A DNA stretch of 64,000 bases from Pseudoalteromonas piscicida (lineage in GTDB: Bacteria; Pseudomonadota; Gammaproteobacteria; Enterobacterales; Alteromonadaceae): assembly GCF_000238315.3 (NCBI RefSeq), contig NZ_CP011924.1, forward strand, positions 846,501-910,500, in the 5' to 3' direction. The translations under genes were made by a program, and so were the position numbers. Each line of letters begins with the position of its first letter. The stretch's first letter is position 1. Positions 9,196-18,523 of the stretch are shown in pieces. Under the pieces are notes generated by a model. The model was given only the letters and a program-made list of their open reading frames with translations, made no database searches and had not been told where the DNA came from.

Positions 9196-9666
9196 ATGCA
9201 ATTAGCACAACTCAATATAGCCACCGCTAAATACCAAATGGATGCGCCAGAAATTCAATACTTTGTAGAAAGTTTAGACCGCATTAATTTACTCGCAGAG
9301 CAAAGCCCTGGCTTTATTTGGCGCTTAAAAGATGAAACCGGTAATGCAACAGAGATTAAGGCGTTTGATGATCCAAATATTATCGTCAACATGTCTGTAT
9401 GGCAGTCGGAGCAAGCGCTCAAAGATTTTATGTTTAAAACCGCACATAAGGAATTTTTGGCTCGAAAAAAGGAATGGTTTCACCGCGCTGAACAGGAAAC
9501 CTACGTGTTGTGGTGGGTTGAAGAAGGCCATATCCCGACACTGGATGAGGCCAAAGAAAGGCTTGATTACCTGCGTCGCTTTGGAGATTCGGCTTATGCC
9601 TTTACGTTTAGAAATAGTTTCACCGAACTAGACCTAAGGGAGAGGGAAGCTTGTGAAGAAGATTAA
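9196..9666 (+). CDS. DUF3291 domain-containing protein
   Basis: Soluble 156-residue protein of the DUF3291 family, which has a ferredoxin-like dimeric alpha/beta-barrel look related to antibiotic-biosynthesis monooxygenase folds. Typical features are the start LAQLNIATAKY, the SPGFIWRLKDE strand, NMSVWQS and a run of aromatic residues (EWFHRAEQETYVLWWV). The function is unknown. AAGGAAAAG lies 8-16 bases before the ATG. It has its own upstream gap of 115 bases and appears monocistronic. Confidence 0.85.
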   Translation: MQLAQLNIATAKYQMDAPEIQYFVESLDRINLLAEQSPGFIWRLKDETGNATEIKAFDDPNIIVNMSVWQSEQALKDFMFKTAHKEFLARKKEWFHRAEQETYVLWWVEEGHIPTLDEAKERLDYLRRFGDSAYAFTFRNSFTELDLREREACEED

Positions 9667-9784
9667 TCTTGTGCACCGATGAAATGATAGTCAACCCTAA
9701 GGGGGAGAGCCGCGTGGAGTGGTGAATACCGATGATGTTGGTGATACACTTACCGGAGATCATGATGTATGGATTTAACGAAAA

Positions 9785-10003
9785 ATGCGCGCGGCACTAA
9801 GAAGCAAGATAATAGAAGTATGTGATAAAAAAATCGCACAAAAAGGGGATAACGTTGGCGTATCATTTTACGCTTTTTTTGCCAATAAAAACACGGACCC
9901 TGCATTACTTATGGAAGCGGCAACTTGGTGGATACAAACTCACGAACTAGACCACTTCGAAAAGGCGTTAAAGATAAAAGCAATGGTTGAAAGTGGAAAG
10001 TAG
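9785..10003 (+). CDS. Small conserved protein, DUF6500-like
   Basis: Protein of 72 residues, charged and probably helical, beginning MRAALRSKIIEVCDKK and with a conserved-looking block FYAFFANKNTDPALLMEAATWW. It resembles the DUF6500 family by memory. There is no signal peptide or membrane segment. A single Cys and paired Trp are the only notable residues. The upstream 118 bases hold no other gene. Function unknown. Confidence 0.6.
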   Translation: MRAALRSKIIEVCDKKIAQKGDNVGVSFYAFFANKNTDPALLMEAATWWIQTHELDHFEKALKIKAMVESGK

Positions 10004-10053
10004 GCCCAAAGGACATGATCATGGACCATCAACCGAGATGACCCAACTGGCAG

Positions 10054-10239
10054 TTACAGCGTGTAAAATGACACAAAAAATACGGCAACAGATGCAAGTG
10101 CAAACATAGTGTACTCAGTGATGGTTTGTTTGCGTTTCTCATCATCAGTTTTAGGGGCTGTCGCTATCATTAGCAGGCTAGTGACAAACATTGCTAATGA
10201 ATATAAATATAAAATTGATAAGGTAGCATCTGTAAACAT
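10054..10239 (-). CDS. Small two-helix membrane protein
   Basis: Protein of 61 residues with two hydrophobic helices (about 5-27 and 43-60) separated by a charged loop TAPKTDDEKRKQT, giving a hairpin topology. No family recognised. It is the only minus-strand gene here and sits between two plus-strand genes. Composition and hairpin topology argue for a real gene, but there is no further support. Confidence 0.5.
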   Translation of the reverse strand: MFTDATLSILYLYSLAMFVTSLLMIATAPKTDDEKRKQTITEYTMFALASVAVFFVSFYTL

Positions 10240-10385
10240 ATAAGCCTCGACTTGGTTCTACTCATTTTAATTACGTGTATCATGGCCACACAGATCAACC
10301 TCAATACACGTTTATTTAAGTTGTATTCGCTTCTAATTACAGTAAATTATACTGTGTTTTTAGGTGTTTCTGAAAGGAGTAAAAG

Positions 10386-11183
10386 ATGCAAGTTGAGTAT
10401 TTTGTGGTTGACGCATTTACGCGTAAACGTTTCGGTGGTAACAACGCTGCAATCGTTGAGCTTGAAAATTGGCTTAGCGACGGCTTAATGCAGCAGATAG
10501 CCATCGAAAATAACCTTTCCGAAACCGCCTTTTTGAAGCCAATTGGTAACAATCATTATGAGATCCGGTGGTTTTCTCCAATTACTGAAATTGACTTTTG
10601 TGGTCATGCCACGCTTGCCGCGGCGTATGTGCTTTTTAATCACAAGGGAAAGTCAGGAGAGATAAAATTTCAAACCCAAGAAGTCGGGACACTCGCTGTT
10701 AAGCAAGTGGCTGATGGTCGCATTGTGATGGAATTTCCGAACTTAGCCCCTGAGTTAACTGAAGCCCCCGATGCACTGCTGGAAGGGCTTAACGTAACAC
10801 CGACGCGGGTACTTAAAAATCGCCAAGCGTACTTTGTGATTGTTGAGACCGAGCAGCAAGTACGCAGCTGTGAGTACGACAGCGATAAACTGAAAACCCT
10901 TGCGCCTTTTGATGTTGTGGTAACAGCAAAAGGCGATGACGTTGATTTTGTGTCGCGCTACTTTTGGCCCGCCAACGGGGGCGATGAAGATCCGGTTACC
11001 GGTTCAATTCATGCCGGGTTAGCGCCATACTGGGCAAAGGCGCTAAACAAACAGAAACTTCATGCACATCAGGCTTCAAAACGTGGCGGTGAGCTATTTT
11101 GTGAAGTGACAGATACAAATGTCATCGTATCTGGGTTTGGTGTACTTTACGCAAAAGGAATATTCGAAATTGAGGACGAATAA
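10386..11183 (+). CDS. PhzF family isomerase/epimerase
   Basis: PhzF-like enzyme of 265 residues, a cofactor-free isomerase family with two diaminopimelate-epimerase-like halves. The catalytic Glu is at about residue 46 in ENNLSETAFL; the substrate loop FCGHATLAAAYVLF and the C-terminal GGDEDPVTGSIHAGL block are intact. AAGGAGT lies 5 bases before the ATG. No other phenazine gene is nearby, so this is a stand-alone family member of unknown substrate. The next acetyltransferase gene overlaps its 3' end. Confidence 0.9.
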   Translation: MQVEYFVVDAFTRKRFGGNNAAIVELENWLSDGLMQQIAIENNLSETAFLKPIGNNHYEIRWFSPITEIDFCGHATLAAAYVLFNHKGKSGEIKFQTQEVGTLAVKQVADGRIVMEFPNLAPELTEAPDALLEGLNVTPTRVLKNRQAYFVIVETEQQVRSCEYDSDKLKTLAPFDVVVTAKGDDVDFVSRYFWPANGGDEDPVTGSIHAGLAPYWAKALNKQKLHAHQASKRGGELFCEVTDTNVIVSGFGVLYAKGIFEIEDE

Positions 11184-11610
11184 GATTCACTTCATACAGG
11201 CAAAAGAAAGTGACTTTGATTACCTATTGGCACTGCGTAAAGCGACCATGGTGCCTCACTTAGAAAATGCAGGACTGTTTTTGACTGAGGCTGAACATAA
11301 AGCCCGAGTATTATACGAATACTCAAGCTCACATTTGATTTATATAAATGAAAAATGTGTTGGCTTGGCTAAGTTTAAGCAACGTGAACATGACTATTAC
11401 CTCTTTCAGCTGCAAATAGAGCCCCACCAACAAGGAAAGGGGCTCGGTGCACAAGTCATAAAAAGCTTGATAGAAACCCACTTAACATTGCCTTGGGTAT
11501 TGACGGTGCTTAAAGCGAATCCCGCGAAGCGTTTATACGAGAAGTTGGGATTTGTGCAGTTTGATGATGATGAATATGAGTTTCATTTTAGGCGTGAACC
11601 TAATCCCTAA
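11170..11610 (+). CDS. GNAT family N-acetyltransferase
   Basis: Acetyltransferase of about 146 residues, with the acetyl-CoA loop [17 protein letters not shown] and the late [12 protein letters not shown] motif. The open frame reaches back to 11119 inside phzF, but TTG 11170 is preceded by AAGGA ten bases upstream and starts just before the conserved first strand ([13 protein letters not shown]), so it is the best start; it overlaps the PhzF stop by 14 bases. The overlap implies translational coupling. Substrate unknown. Confidence 0.78.
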   Translation: MRTNKIHFIQAKESDFDYLLALRKATMVPHLENAGLFLTEAEHKARVLYEYSSSHLIYINEKCVGLAKFKQREHDYYLFQLQIEPHQQGKGLGAQVIKSLIETHLTLPWVLTVLKANPAKRLYEKLGFVQFDDDEYEFHFRREPNP

Positions 11611-11651
11611 ATTTAGTATTCTCTAGCCAGTTTAAATTTAAAAGAGTTGTT

Positions 11652-12110
11652 ATGGCAAAACAAATATGGGTAGATGCCGATGCCTGTCCCGTGGTAATAA
11701 AAGAAATGCTGTTTCGCGCTGCAGTGCGTACTTCTACCACGGTTACATTGGTTGCAAATCAATATCTAAAAACGCCTCCGTCTCCTTTTATTCAAAAGCT
11801 TCAGGTTCCAAAGGGATTTGATATTGCGGATAACGAAATCGTGAAGCGCGTTAATGAGGGTGATTTGGTTATTACCGGCGATATTCCACTCGCAGACGAA
11901 GTCATTGAGAAAAAGTGCACTGCACTTAATACGCGCGGTGAATTACTGACGAAAGAAAACATAAAATCTCGCTTAAATATTCGTGACTTTATGGACACGA
12001 TGCGTGCCAGCGGCGTACAAACTCAAGGGCCACCACCTTTGTCTCAAGCTGATAAACAAAATTTCGCCAATCAATTGGATACTTGGATCACCAGAAACAC
12101 AAAGGGGTAA
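11652..12110 (+). CDS. yaiI: YaiI/YqxD family protein (DUF188)
   Basis: Protein of 152 residues matching the UPF0178/YaiI family over its whole length: start [16 protein letters not shown], the block [18 protein letters not shown] and the C-terminal [12 protein letters not shown]. The Asp-rich pattern suggests a PIN-like metal-dependent nuclease fold, but the biochemical role is not settled. First gene of a closely packed run (YaiI, GFA, ACT, HPP) with gaps of two bases or less until the HPP gene. Confidence 0.9.
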   Translation: MAKQIWVDADACPVVIKEMLFRAAVRTSTTVTLVANQYLKTPPSPFIQKLQVPKGFDIADNEIVKRVNEGDLVITGDIPLADEVIEKKCTALNTRGELLTKENIKSRLNIRDFMDTMRASGVQTQGPPPLSQADKQNFANQLDTWITRNTKG

Positions 12111-12112
12111 GT

Positions 12113-12550
12113 ATGGCTTACAAGGTGAGTTGTTTGTGTAAAGCGGTTCGAGTTGAGATCCGTGGACCAATCAGCGATATCATTCACTGCCATTGCTCTT
12201 TATGTCGTAAGTCTACAGGCACGGCTTATGCGACCAATGGCTTTGTACAGTGGAGTGATTTTGTGATTCTAAGTGGCGAAGAGGCACTAAACATCTTCGA
12301 GTTCAAACCTGGAAGAAAGCGTCATTTTTGCAAACATTGTGCAAGTCCAATTTTTAGTTCGAACGAAAGCGATCCAAAGCGGGTGAGGTTAAGACTTGGC
12401 ATTTTGGACTCTGATATCAAAGAGCGGCCAATATCACATAATTTTGTCTCTTCAAAAGCCAATTGGGACGACTTAGACGCGCCGCTTCCTCGTTACGATG
12501 CATTTGAGCCTAGCCGCGATTTATCAACAACATCGGGAGGTAATTTGTGA
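12113..12550 (+). CDS. GFA family zinc-binding protein
   Basis: Glutathione-dependent formaldehyde-activating (GFA/CENP-V) fold protein of 145 residues. Zinc ligands are visible as C-x-C in SCLCKAVRV, CHCSLCRK and FCKHCASPIF. The open frame extends to 12083 inside yaiI, but the ATG at 12113 has AAAGGGG seven bases upstream and fits the family N-terminus. Despite the name, most such proteins have no proven formaldehyde activity. It overlaps the ACT-domain gene by 4 bases. Confidence 0.88.
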   Translation: MAYKVSCLCKAVRVEIRGPISDIIHCHCSLCRKSTGTAYATNGFVQWSDFVILSGEEALNIFEFKPGRKRHFCKHCASPIFSSNESDPKRVRLRLGILDSDIKERPISHNFVSSKANWDDLDAPLPRYDAFEPSRDLSTTSGGNL

Positions 12551-12942
12551 CGGGTATTAGCGATTTATCGCAGTTATTAAAAGACATTTCGCCGACGCTT
12601 GATGTAACACCTTATGTATTTTGTACAGTGCAAAAAAGCCTTGCTGAGTGCGTAATTTTCAATCCAATTGCGACCTTTATGGAGCGCGAAGGGTTAACGC
12701 TGGTAGTCACCAAGCAAATAGCAGACGAACATGGATTGGATTACAGCTGTGTGATGAATAAAATTACCTTGAAAGTGCATTCGAGCTTAGAAGCCGTGGG
12801 GTTAACTGCTGCATTTTCTAATGCACTGAAAAATGTTGATATTAGCGCGAATGTAATTGCAGGCTTCTATCATGATCATATTTTCGTACCCGTAAATGAT
12901 GCTAAGCGGGCGGTACACGCGATACAAACGTTGGCAAAATGA
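12547..12942 (+). CDS. ACT domain-containing protein
   Basis: Small protein of 131 residues made of tandem ACT-like halves (DUF2241/ACT_7 type), probably an amino-acid-binding regulator. The C-terminal half contains ISANVIAGFYHDHIFVPVNDAKRAV, characteristic of this subfamily. It starts with GTG directly after GGGAGGTAATTT, and its start overlaps the GFA stop, so it is translationally coupled. No enzyme domain is attached. Confidence 0.82.
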   Translation: MTGISDLSQLLKDISPTLDVTPYVFCTVQKSLAECVIFNPIATFMEREGLTLVVTKQIADEHGLDYSCVMNKITLKVHSSLEAVGLTAAFSNALKNVDISANVIAGFYHDHIFVPVNDAKRAVHAIQTLAK

Positions 12943-12973
12943 CATTGATAAATCTCGAAGATTGTTAGGAAGC

Positions 12974-13522
12974 ATGAAAGTTTACTTTAAAAGAATGGCC
13001 TCCAAAGGTGTGTGTCCTCCGAGAAAACCGCTTAAGAAAATCCTTTGGTCATGGGTTGGTGCAATGGTGGGGATCTTGTTGATTACGGTGATTTCTAACC
13101 TCGCTTTACCATATGGTGTTGGCAGCGCATTGCTCATTGGCTCTTTTGGTGCAACTGCCGTTTTACTCTATGGCGCTCCTATGGCAGAGTTCTCTCAACC
13201 GAGGAATTTACTGGGCGGGCATTTCTTTTCAGCTTTACTCGGCGTCAGCATTTTTATTTTGCTTGGAGAAGAGAGTCTGTTTGCAGCACCGCTTGCGGTA
13301 TCGCTCTCAATTGTTGTGATGCACTTTACTCGAACCTTGCATCCACCCGGTGGAGCGACCGCGTTAATCGCCATTATTGGTGGTGAGTCTGTTCATAACT
13401 TGGGATATATGTATGCATTTTATCCCGTGTTGGTGGGGGCTCTGCTGATGCTATTGGTCGCGCTGTCTGTGAACAATATGTCGCGCAACCCCAAACGGCA
13501 TTACCCAGTTTATTGGTTCTAA
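12974..13522 (+). CDS. HPP family membrane protein
   Basis: Integral membrane protein of about 182 residues with four hydrophobic helices and the family signature TRTLHPPGGATALIA, from which the HPP name derives. A second conserved stretch is GSFGATAVLLYGAPMAEFSQPRNLLGGH. HPP proteins are linked to nitrite transport in plant and cyanobacterial relatives; transport here is inferred only. The frame is open from 12896, but the ATG at 12974, after AGGAAGC, avoids a long overlap with the ACT gene. Confidence 0.85.
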   Translation: MKVYFKRMASKGVCPPRKPLKKILWSWVGAMVGILLITVISNLALPYGVGSALLIGSFGATAVLLYGAPMAEFSQPRNLLGGHFFSALLGVSIFILLGEESLFAAPLAVSLSIVVMHFTRTLHPPGGATALIAIIGGESVHNLGYMYAFYPVLVGALLMLLVALSVNNMSRNPKRHYPVYWF

Positions 13523-13553
13523 CTATTTTATATAAAAATTTAAAAGGACAGGC

Positions 13554-14087
13554 ATGTCAAAAATTGAATTCGTCCCTTACCAATTAGTCCCAGCTAGCTT
13601 TAATCCATGGCGTGAAATATTTGTTGAAGTGGCAGAAGAAGTGATGGTGGCATTAGCACACCCTGAACTTGAATTTCTACACTTTGGTTCAAGCTCTTTT
13701 AAGGTTGCTGGCAAAGGGATTATAGATATCTCTGTGTTATACAAACCCGGGAAATTAACACAAGCTGTTGAACATCTTAAAAATTTAGGCTTTAAAGATC
13801 AGCACAGCGATAATCCATTTCCTGATACTCGTCCGAGAAAAGACATCGCGGTGATGTATCAAGGTGAGCTTTTTCAAGTGCATGCTCATGCCATTGAAAA
13901 AGGGAGTGAAGAACATATAAAGCAAGAAAAGTTTAAAGCTTATATGCTCAGTAATCCTGACGCGCGTGCGGAGTATGAAACTCAGAAGCAATTAGTAATA
14001 GCGCAAGGTATAGCTTCTCAAGATGAGTATGGAAAAGCTAAAGCACCATTTGTAAAACGCACTTTGAAGGACATCCACTTTAGTTAA
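13554..14087 (+). CDS. GrpB family (UPF0157) protein
   Basis: Protein of 177 residues of the GrpB family, a nucleotidyltransferase-like fold. The GS motif appears as FGSSSFKVAGKGIIDISVLY rather than the usual GSTAVPGLxAKPxIDI, so the active-site loop is diverged. The remainder (RKDIAVMYQGELFQVHAHAIEKGSEE) fits the family. A ribosome site AAAAGGA lies 7 bases upstream. Function unknown. Confidence 0.75.
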   Translation: MSKIEFVPYQLVPASFNPWREIFVEVAEEVMVALAHPELEFLHFGSSSFKVAGKGIIDISVLYKPGKLTQAVEHLKNLGFKDQHSDNPFPDTRPRKDIAVMYQGELFQVHAHAIEKGSEEHIKQEKFKAYMLSNPDARAEYETQKQLVIAQGIASQDEYGKAKAPFVKRTLKDIHFS

Positions 14088-14115
14088 CTTATGTTCGCAT
14101 AAATCAGATCTTTAT

Positions 14116-14160
14116 AGCTGTTAGTGTGAGGACAATGGATAAGACCTAACACTAACAGCT
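14116..14160. terminator. Inverted repeat between convergent genes
   Basis: Twelve-base arms AGCTGTTAGTGT and ACACTAACAGCT around a 21-base loop, lying between the convergent GrpB and HEXXH-lipoprotein genes. Probably a shared, weak terminator. Confidence 0.4.
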
Positions 14161-14199
14161 CTACTTTATTTGGCTTTGCAGACTTCCAATTAATTGTTT

Positions 14200-16614
14200 C
14201 TACAAATTGACTATTTTAACCAGCCTAATTAGTTCACCATCAACGTCAAACTCACCCTTAATCTCAAGTAATCCATTTTTTAATCCTTGTAACTTATCTA
14301 TTTCAATTACTTGTGTTTGATAAGGTAAGAAAGTAACTGGCCGCTGCCAAAGTGAACCTTCATTTTGAAATGATTGAAATGGAGTAAAATCGACGCGTAA
14401 TATGCCACTCGATGCACCTGAATAGGGACCGGTTAGCGTAATGGTGATATTGTCTCGAATAGTTACTTCCATTTTTACCCCATCAAAAGGTTTCTCTGGC
14501 GTTCGAAGAGGCTTTTGTTGTGTTAATCCGTTCCAACTAATCACTAAGTTCTGAAAGGTATGTTTTGGCAATAGAACACGGTGTTCACCTGAAGCTAGAA
14601 TTTTTTTGTAGTTACCGTAAGTTAGCGCAATATCATGGATACTGGGATTGTTGACGTAAAGATAGTGCAATCCATCAGAAAAGTAGTCCTGGATGTTGAT
14701 ACCACTTAGCGTAAAGAGCGCATCGTCGCCAAGGGTTGATTGCCATTGCTGCATCAAGCGCTTGAGGGTTTTATTCTCAGTTTCAGTGACTGTCCTTGAT
14801 TTCTGTTTGCTAAATATTTCGCGAAGTGAGGTCATACAGTCACTTAACTGAGCACTATATTCCACACAGGTGTTAAAGGCTCTGCGAAGTAATGATGCAC
14901 CTTTAAAGTGCCAGGGATTAGTGGTTTGTTCATTCGTGATCAAGTAATCATGCGCGGCAAAGTAGGGCGCTATTCTGTGATTATTATTTCGGCCAAGAAG
15001 ACTGATTTTTTGCAAGCTAAGCGCTGAAATGTCGATTTGGTTCAATTGTAATCTAGCCAGTTGCTCATGCTGTTGTGTTTTCATTTTAATAACTAGCACA
15101 TCGTCCTGCTTTGAAAGCGTGAGCGCAAGTTGATGATACTGCTTGATATCCATGCGTAATTGCGGCAGCAGTGCGATAGACTTTGCGGGGAACAAAGCTT
15201 GATTGCTTGAGACCGTTAACTTTACTCCTTCTTGAAGGGTAAATTGCAGCAAGTTGTCTTTACTAAAGTCAACTTCTTCAACTTTAGCGCGTCCAAGACG
15301 CGCATCTAAGCTTTGACTTGTTAAATCAGCGATTAACGCAAAGCCAATTTCCCCACGTTTAATCTGCTCCGGCTCGAAGTCGATTAGTGCTGCAACACTA
15401 TTCTCATCAAGTGAGTTGATTAGAGGTGTTTTATCTGATGCGGGAAAATCCATCACGGCATGTGTAGAAGAAAAGTTTGGATGAATGTCGAGACGCTTAA
15501 GTGCTTTGCTTTCGGTATTTCTGAGCCAATATGTGGCACCGTTTTGCTCCCAAGGCCCATAGACAATATAAAAACTTGGCGTGGCAGAGCGCACAAATGC
15601 TGCAAACTGCTGTTCAAGCTGAGGCCAATTGGGAAAGGTCTGTTTTAAGAGTGCATTGGCAGTTGGCAAGGTGTTTTCAGAGTGAGGGTTTGCGTCCATT
15701 AATTTGCCGATAAAGCGTTTAAAATATTGATATCGCTCAGGATCGCTCAATAAAAAATGCACGATAAAAAAGTTGAGTCCGCGTTTGAGTGATGGATCAT
15801 CGTTGATTGCTTCGAAAGATGGCTTTCCATTCTGGTGATACTGCTGTAAACCCAAGTGCAGATAGTTCATTGGAGCACGGTCGAAAACCATCACAGTTAA
15901 CTGCTTTTTATTTGGATCATATACGTGGCTTGCAATGGAATCAGCCATCCCCTCAGTGATCCAATTAGGTGCCCAAGTTGAGTGACCGTTCAGAGCCATA
16001 TGAAACGCATGCATGGTTTCATGGATCACGATGTAGCGCTGGTGATGCTGGCGATGACTCGGAAAGTTGTACCCTGCACGGTTATAAAACATGGTTTCGC
16101 CGCCAGCCGTTTTATGTACGCCGCGCAAAAAGCCATCATCCAGCATGGCTTCTTTTGTACGTTGGCGTGAACTGCCATAGACGACTGCAATTCTCTTTTT
16201 ATCAATCGCTGCAGGCGCCATACCAAACAATTCAACATAGTGAGGGTAAGACATTTCTAGTAATTCTAAATAGAGTTTTACTTTGTCCTCAGGCAAGTCA
16301 CTTTTTAACGCGAAATGTTTACTCACCCACCAGTCATATCCCCTCGAGTTAGCTATTTTTCCATCGCTATAAGTGAGCGGAATTTGTTTACCAATATGTT
16401 GGATATCGATGTGTTTCAACGTGCTGACTCGGCCATTAATGCTTACTTCCGAGCGCATATCAGCGGGGCTTGGTATAGCGATAATATCGCTTCGCGTAGT
16501 TTTACATCCGCTGAGTAAAGCAAGTATTGCAATTAGAGGAGCAAATACTAGCCGAGGCTTTTGGATAGAGGGTATTCGCCAATAAAAGGTATGGAATAGA
16601 TAAAATAATGACAT
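14200..16614 (-). CDS. Large lipoprotein with HEXXH metallopeptidase motif
   Basis: Exported protein of 804 residues. The signal peptide ends in the lipobox LLSGC (Cys37); the start may be a later codon since the 20 residues before the hydrophobic core are unusually long. A gluzincin-type site is visible: HETMH (His198, Glu199, His202), with ITEGMAD about 20 residues on supplying the third-ligand Glu. The rest, about 580 residues, is probably beta-rich and matches no family I recognise. Transcribed away from the POT transporter gene. Likely an envelope-anchored zinc protease; substrate unknown. Confidence 0.75.
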   Translation of the reverse strand: MSLFYLFHTFYWRIPSIQKPRLVFAPLIAILALLSGCKTTRSDIIAIPSPADMRSEVSINGRVSTLKHIDIQHIGKQIPLTYSDGKIANSRGYDWWVSKHFALKSDLPEDKVKLYLELLEMSYPHYVELFGMAPAAIDKKRIAVVYGSSRQRTKEAMLDDGFLRGVHKTAGGETMFYNRAGYNFPSHRQHHQRYIVIHETMHAFHMALNGHSTWAPNWITEGMADSIASHVYDPNKKQLTVMVFDRAPMNYLHLGLQQYHQNGKPSFEAINDDPSLKRGLNFFIVHFLLSDPERYQYFKRFIGKLMDANPHSENTLPTANALLKQTFPNWPQLEQQFAAFVRSATPSFYIVYGPWEQNGATYWLRNTESKALKRLDIHPNFSSTHAVMDFPASDKTPLINSLDENSVAALIDFEPEQIKRGEIGFALIADLTSQSLDARLGRAKVEEVDFSKDNLLQFTLQEGVKLTVSSNQALFPAKSIALLPQLRMDIKQYHQLALTLSKQDDVLVIKMKTQQHEQLARLQLNQIDISALSLQKISLLGRNNNHRIAPYFAAHDYLITNEQTTNPWHFKGASLLRRAFNTCVEYSAQLSDCMTSLREIFSKQKSRTVTETENKTLKRLMQQWQSTLGDDALFTLSGINIQDYFSDGLHYLYVNNPSIHDIALTYGNYKKILASGEHRVLLPKHTFQNLVISWNGLTQQKPLRTPEKPFDGVKMEVTIRDNITITLTGPYSGASSGILRVDFTPFQSFQNEGSLWQRPVTFLPYQTQVIEIDKLQGLKNGLLEIKGEFDVDGELIRLVKIVNL

Positions 16615-16688
16615 GATACTTTTCTCTCGTTGTTATTTGTGTATATTGTATGCAATATAAAATAACAAAGATAACAGGTATTGTCATT

Positions 16689-18434
16689 ATGCAAAATCAG
16701 CAGCAGTGGGGTGAACCAGATCTCAATGAGGCAAATTGGTCAAAGTCGTCTTCTGGGTTTGGTCGAACTTTTTACATTGCGAATATCATGGAAATATTTG
16801 AGCGGCTCGCTTGGTATGGCTTCTTCGCCGTATCATCAATTTATATGACAACACCGAAGTCGCAAGGCGGTATTGGCTTTACTGATATAGAGCGTGGCGC
16901 CGTACAGGGGATTATTCCCTTCTTTTTATATCTTTTGCCTGTTGTAACTGGTGCGCTAGGAGATCGCGTCGGGTATAAAAGGATGTTCTTTTTTGCATTT
17001 TTGATCATGACGCCAAGCTATTATTTATTGGGACAGGCACAGAGTTTCTGGCCGTTTTTTGCTGCGCTGAGCTTTGTTGCACTGGGTGCTGCTTGCTTTA
17101 AACCTGTGGTCGTTGGCACCGTAAGCCACAGTACAAACGATGGTAATCGTGGCCTTGGATTTGGGATCTTTTATACCATGGTGAATATTGGTGGATTTTT
17201 AGGTCCATTGGTTGCGGGATATATGCGCGCCATTAGCTGGGATGCGGTATTTATGATGTCGGCAGTTTGGATTGCCATAAACTTTATTCCCTTGATGTTA
17301 TTTTACAAAGACCCGCAAACATTACCTAAAACCAAGCAATCTTTTACTCAAGTATTAAAAACCGCACAGTCGGTGCTGGGTAATACTCGTTTAGCACTTA
17401 CGCTGTTTGTCGCACTGGCGCTCTTGATGTCAGCAGGAGTCGGGTTTGCTAACTACAGTCAAGCGTTTACTTGGATTGCAATATGGCTAGCAGCTAACTG
17501 GGTGTGGGACAGAGTGCTTATAAATCGAGCGCCAAATAAAGCATGGTGGCAACAACCAATGAAGGTAAGTAACTTGCCATTTGCGTTATATTTACTGATC
17601 CTTGCAGGCTTTTGGACTGTTTATAATCAGCTGTTTTATACTTTACCTGTGTATATCCGTGATTATGCAGATACCCGAGATATATTGGCGTGGTTTGGCG
17701 ATTCTGGCGTCGCGTTTTTAGCGCACGTTGATATTGATAAGTTAACCACTGCCATTTTTGCGCTGTTCAACGAGCTTAAGGAAAGCGGCGCGGTACCTAT
17801 TGAAACCACTAGGCTTGAATGGGTTCACCTCAAAGTGAATGTCCCACATGAGCAAATACAGTTGATAATGCAAACGCTAAATGCGCTTCACGATAATGGA
17901 CAGGTACTTTCCCAGCAGCAAGCGCAAGCCCTTGCTGAACAACTCGTACAATATCGTCAAATTAATCCTGAGTATCTTATTAATTTAGACTTTGCAGCGA
18001 TTGTGGTCGCACAAATTTTGGTGAGCTTTCTCTGTCAGCGATTTAGACCATTTTATGTGTTAGTCACAGGCTTACTAGTAATGGCGGTTGCGTTTATCGC
18101 ATTACTTAGCGATAGCGACTGGTTAAGCGGTCATCTCATCGTCACTGTCATATTGCTTATCGCGCTTGGTGAAATGCTTGCCTCTCCTAAAAGCCAAGAG
18201 TATGTTGCGAGTATCGCGCCTCAGTCTCAAGCTGCGTTGTATATGGGATACTACTTTGTTTCTATGGCGCTGGGCTTCTTGTTTGCTGGATTTTTATCTG
18301 GTTGGAGCTATAAAGTGTTGGTGCAAGAAATGGCGGCACCAGAGTTAATGTGGGGGCTATTTGCCGCTATCGCACTTATAACCGCCATTGCATTATTCTG
18401 GTTTAACAAAGTGATAATAGACAGAAAAACATAG
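16689..18434 (+). CDS. POT/PTR-like MFS transporter
   Basis: Inner-membrane transporter of about 581 residues resembling proton-dependent oligopeptide transporters. The N-terminal helix has IMEIFERLAWYGFFAVSS, close to the POT ExxER motif region; GFGIFYTMVNIGGFLGPLVAGY and PKSQEYVASIAPQSQAALYMGYYF are also POT-like. About 12-14 membrane segments are present, with a large soluble insert (about 330-420) rich in charged residues. The ATG at 16689 is chosen over 16650 because the upstream 13 codons are not family-like. Next to an exported amidohydrolase that might act on related substrates. Confidence 0.82.
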   Translation: MQNQQQWGEPDLNEANWSKSSSGFGRTFYIANIMEIFERLAWYGFFAVSSIYMTTPKSQGGIGFTDIERGAVQGIIPFFLYLLPVVTGALGDRVGYKRMFFFAFLIMTPSYYLLGQAQSFWPFFAALSFVALGAACFKPVVVGTVSHSTNDGNRGLGFGIFYTMVNIGGFLGPLVAGYMRAISWDAVFMMSAVWIAINFIPLMLFYKDPQTLPKTKQSFTQVLKTAQSVLGNTRLALTLFVALALLMSAGVGFANYSQAFTWIAIWLAANWVWDRVLINRAPNKAWWQQPMKVSNLPFALYLLILAGFWTVYNQLFYTLPVYIRDYADTRDILAWFGDSGVAFLAHVDIDKLTTAIFALFNELKESGAVPIETTRLEWVHLKVNVPHEQIQLIMQTLNALHDNGQVLSQQQAQALAEQLVQYRQINPEYLINLDFAAIVVAQILVSFLCQRFRPFYVLVTGLLVMAVAFIALLSDSDWLSGHLIVTVILLIALGEMLASPKSQEYVASIAPQSQAALYMGYYFVSMALGFLFAGFLSGWSYKVLVQEMAAPELMWGLFAAIALITAIALFWFNKVIIDRKT

Positions 18435-18523
18435 TTTTTTGAAATGGGAACAGTTATTGGTCGCGATCAGTTTGTTTGCAAGTCATATTCTTTCTACACT
18501 CAAGCAAAAAATGAGGAAGTAAC

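Noticed and set aside
10386..11183. Phenazine biosynthesis locus
   Set aside because: A PhzF-type protein alone is not evidence; no phzA-G genes nearby.
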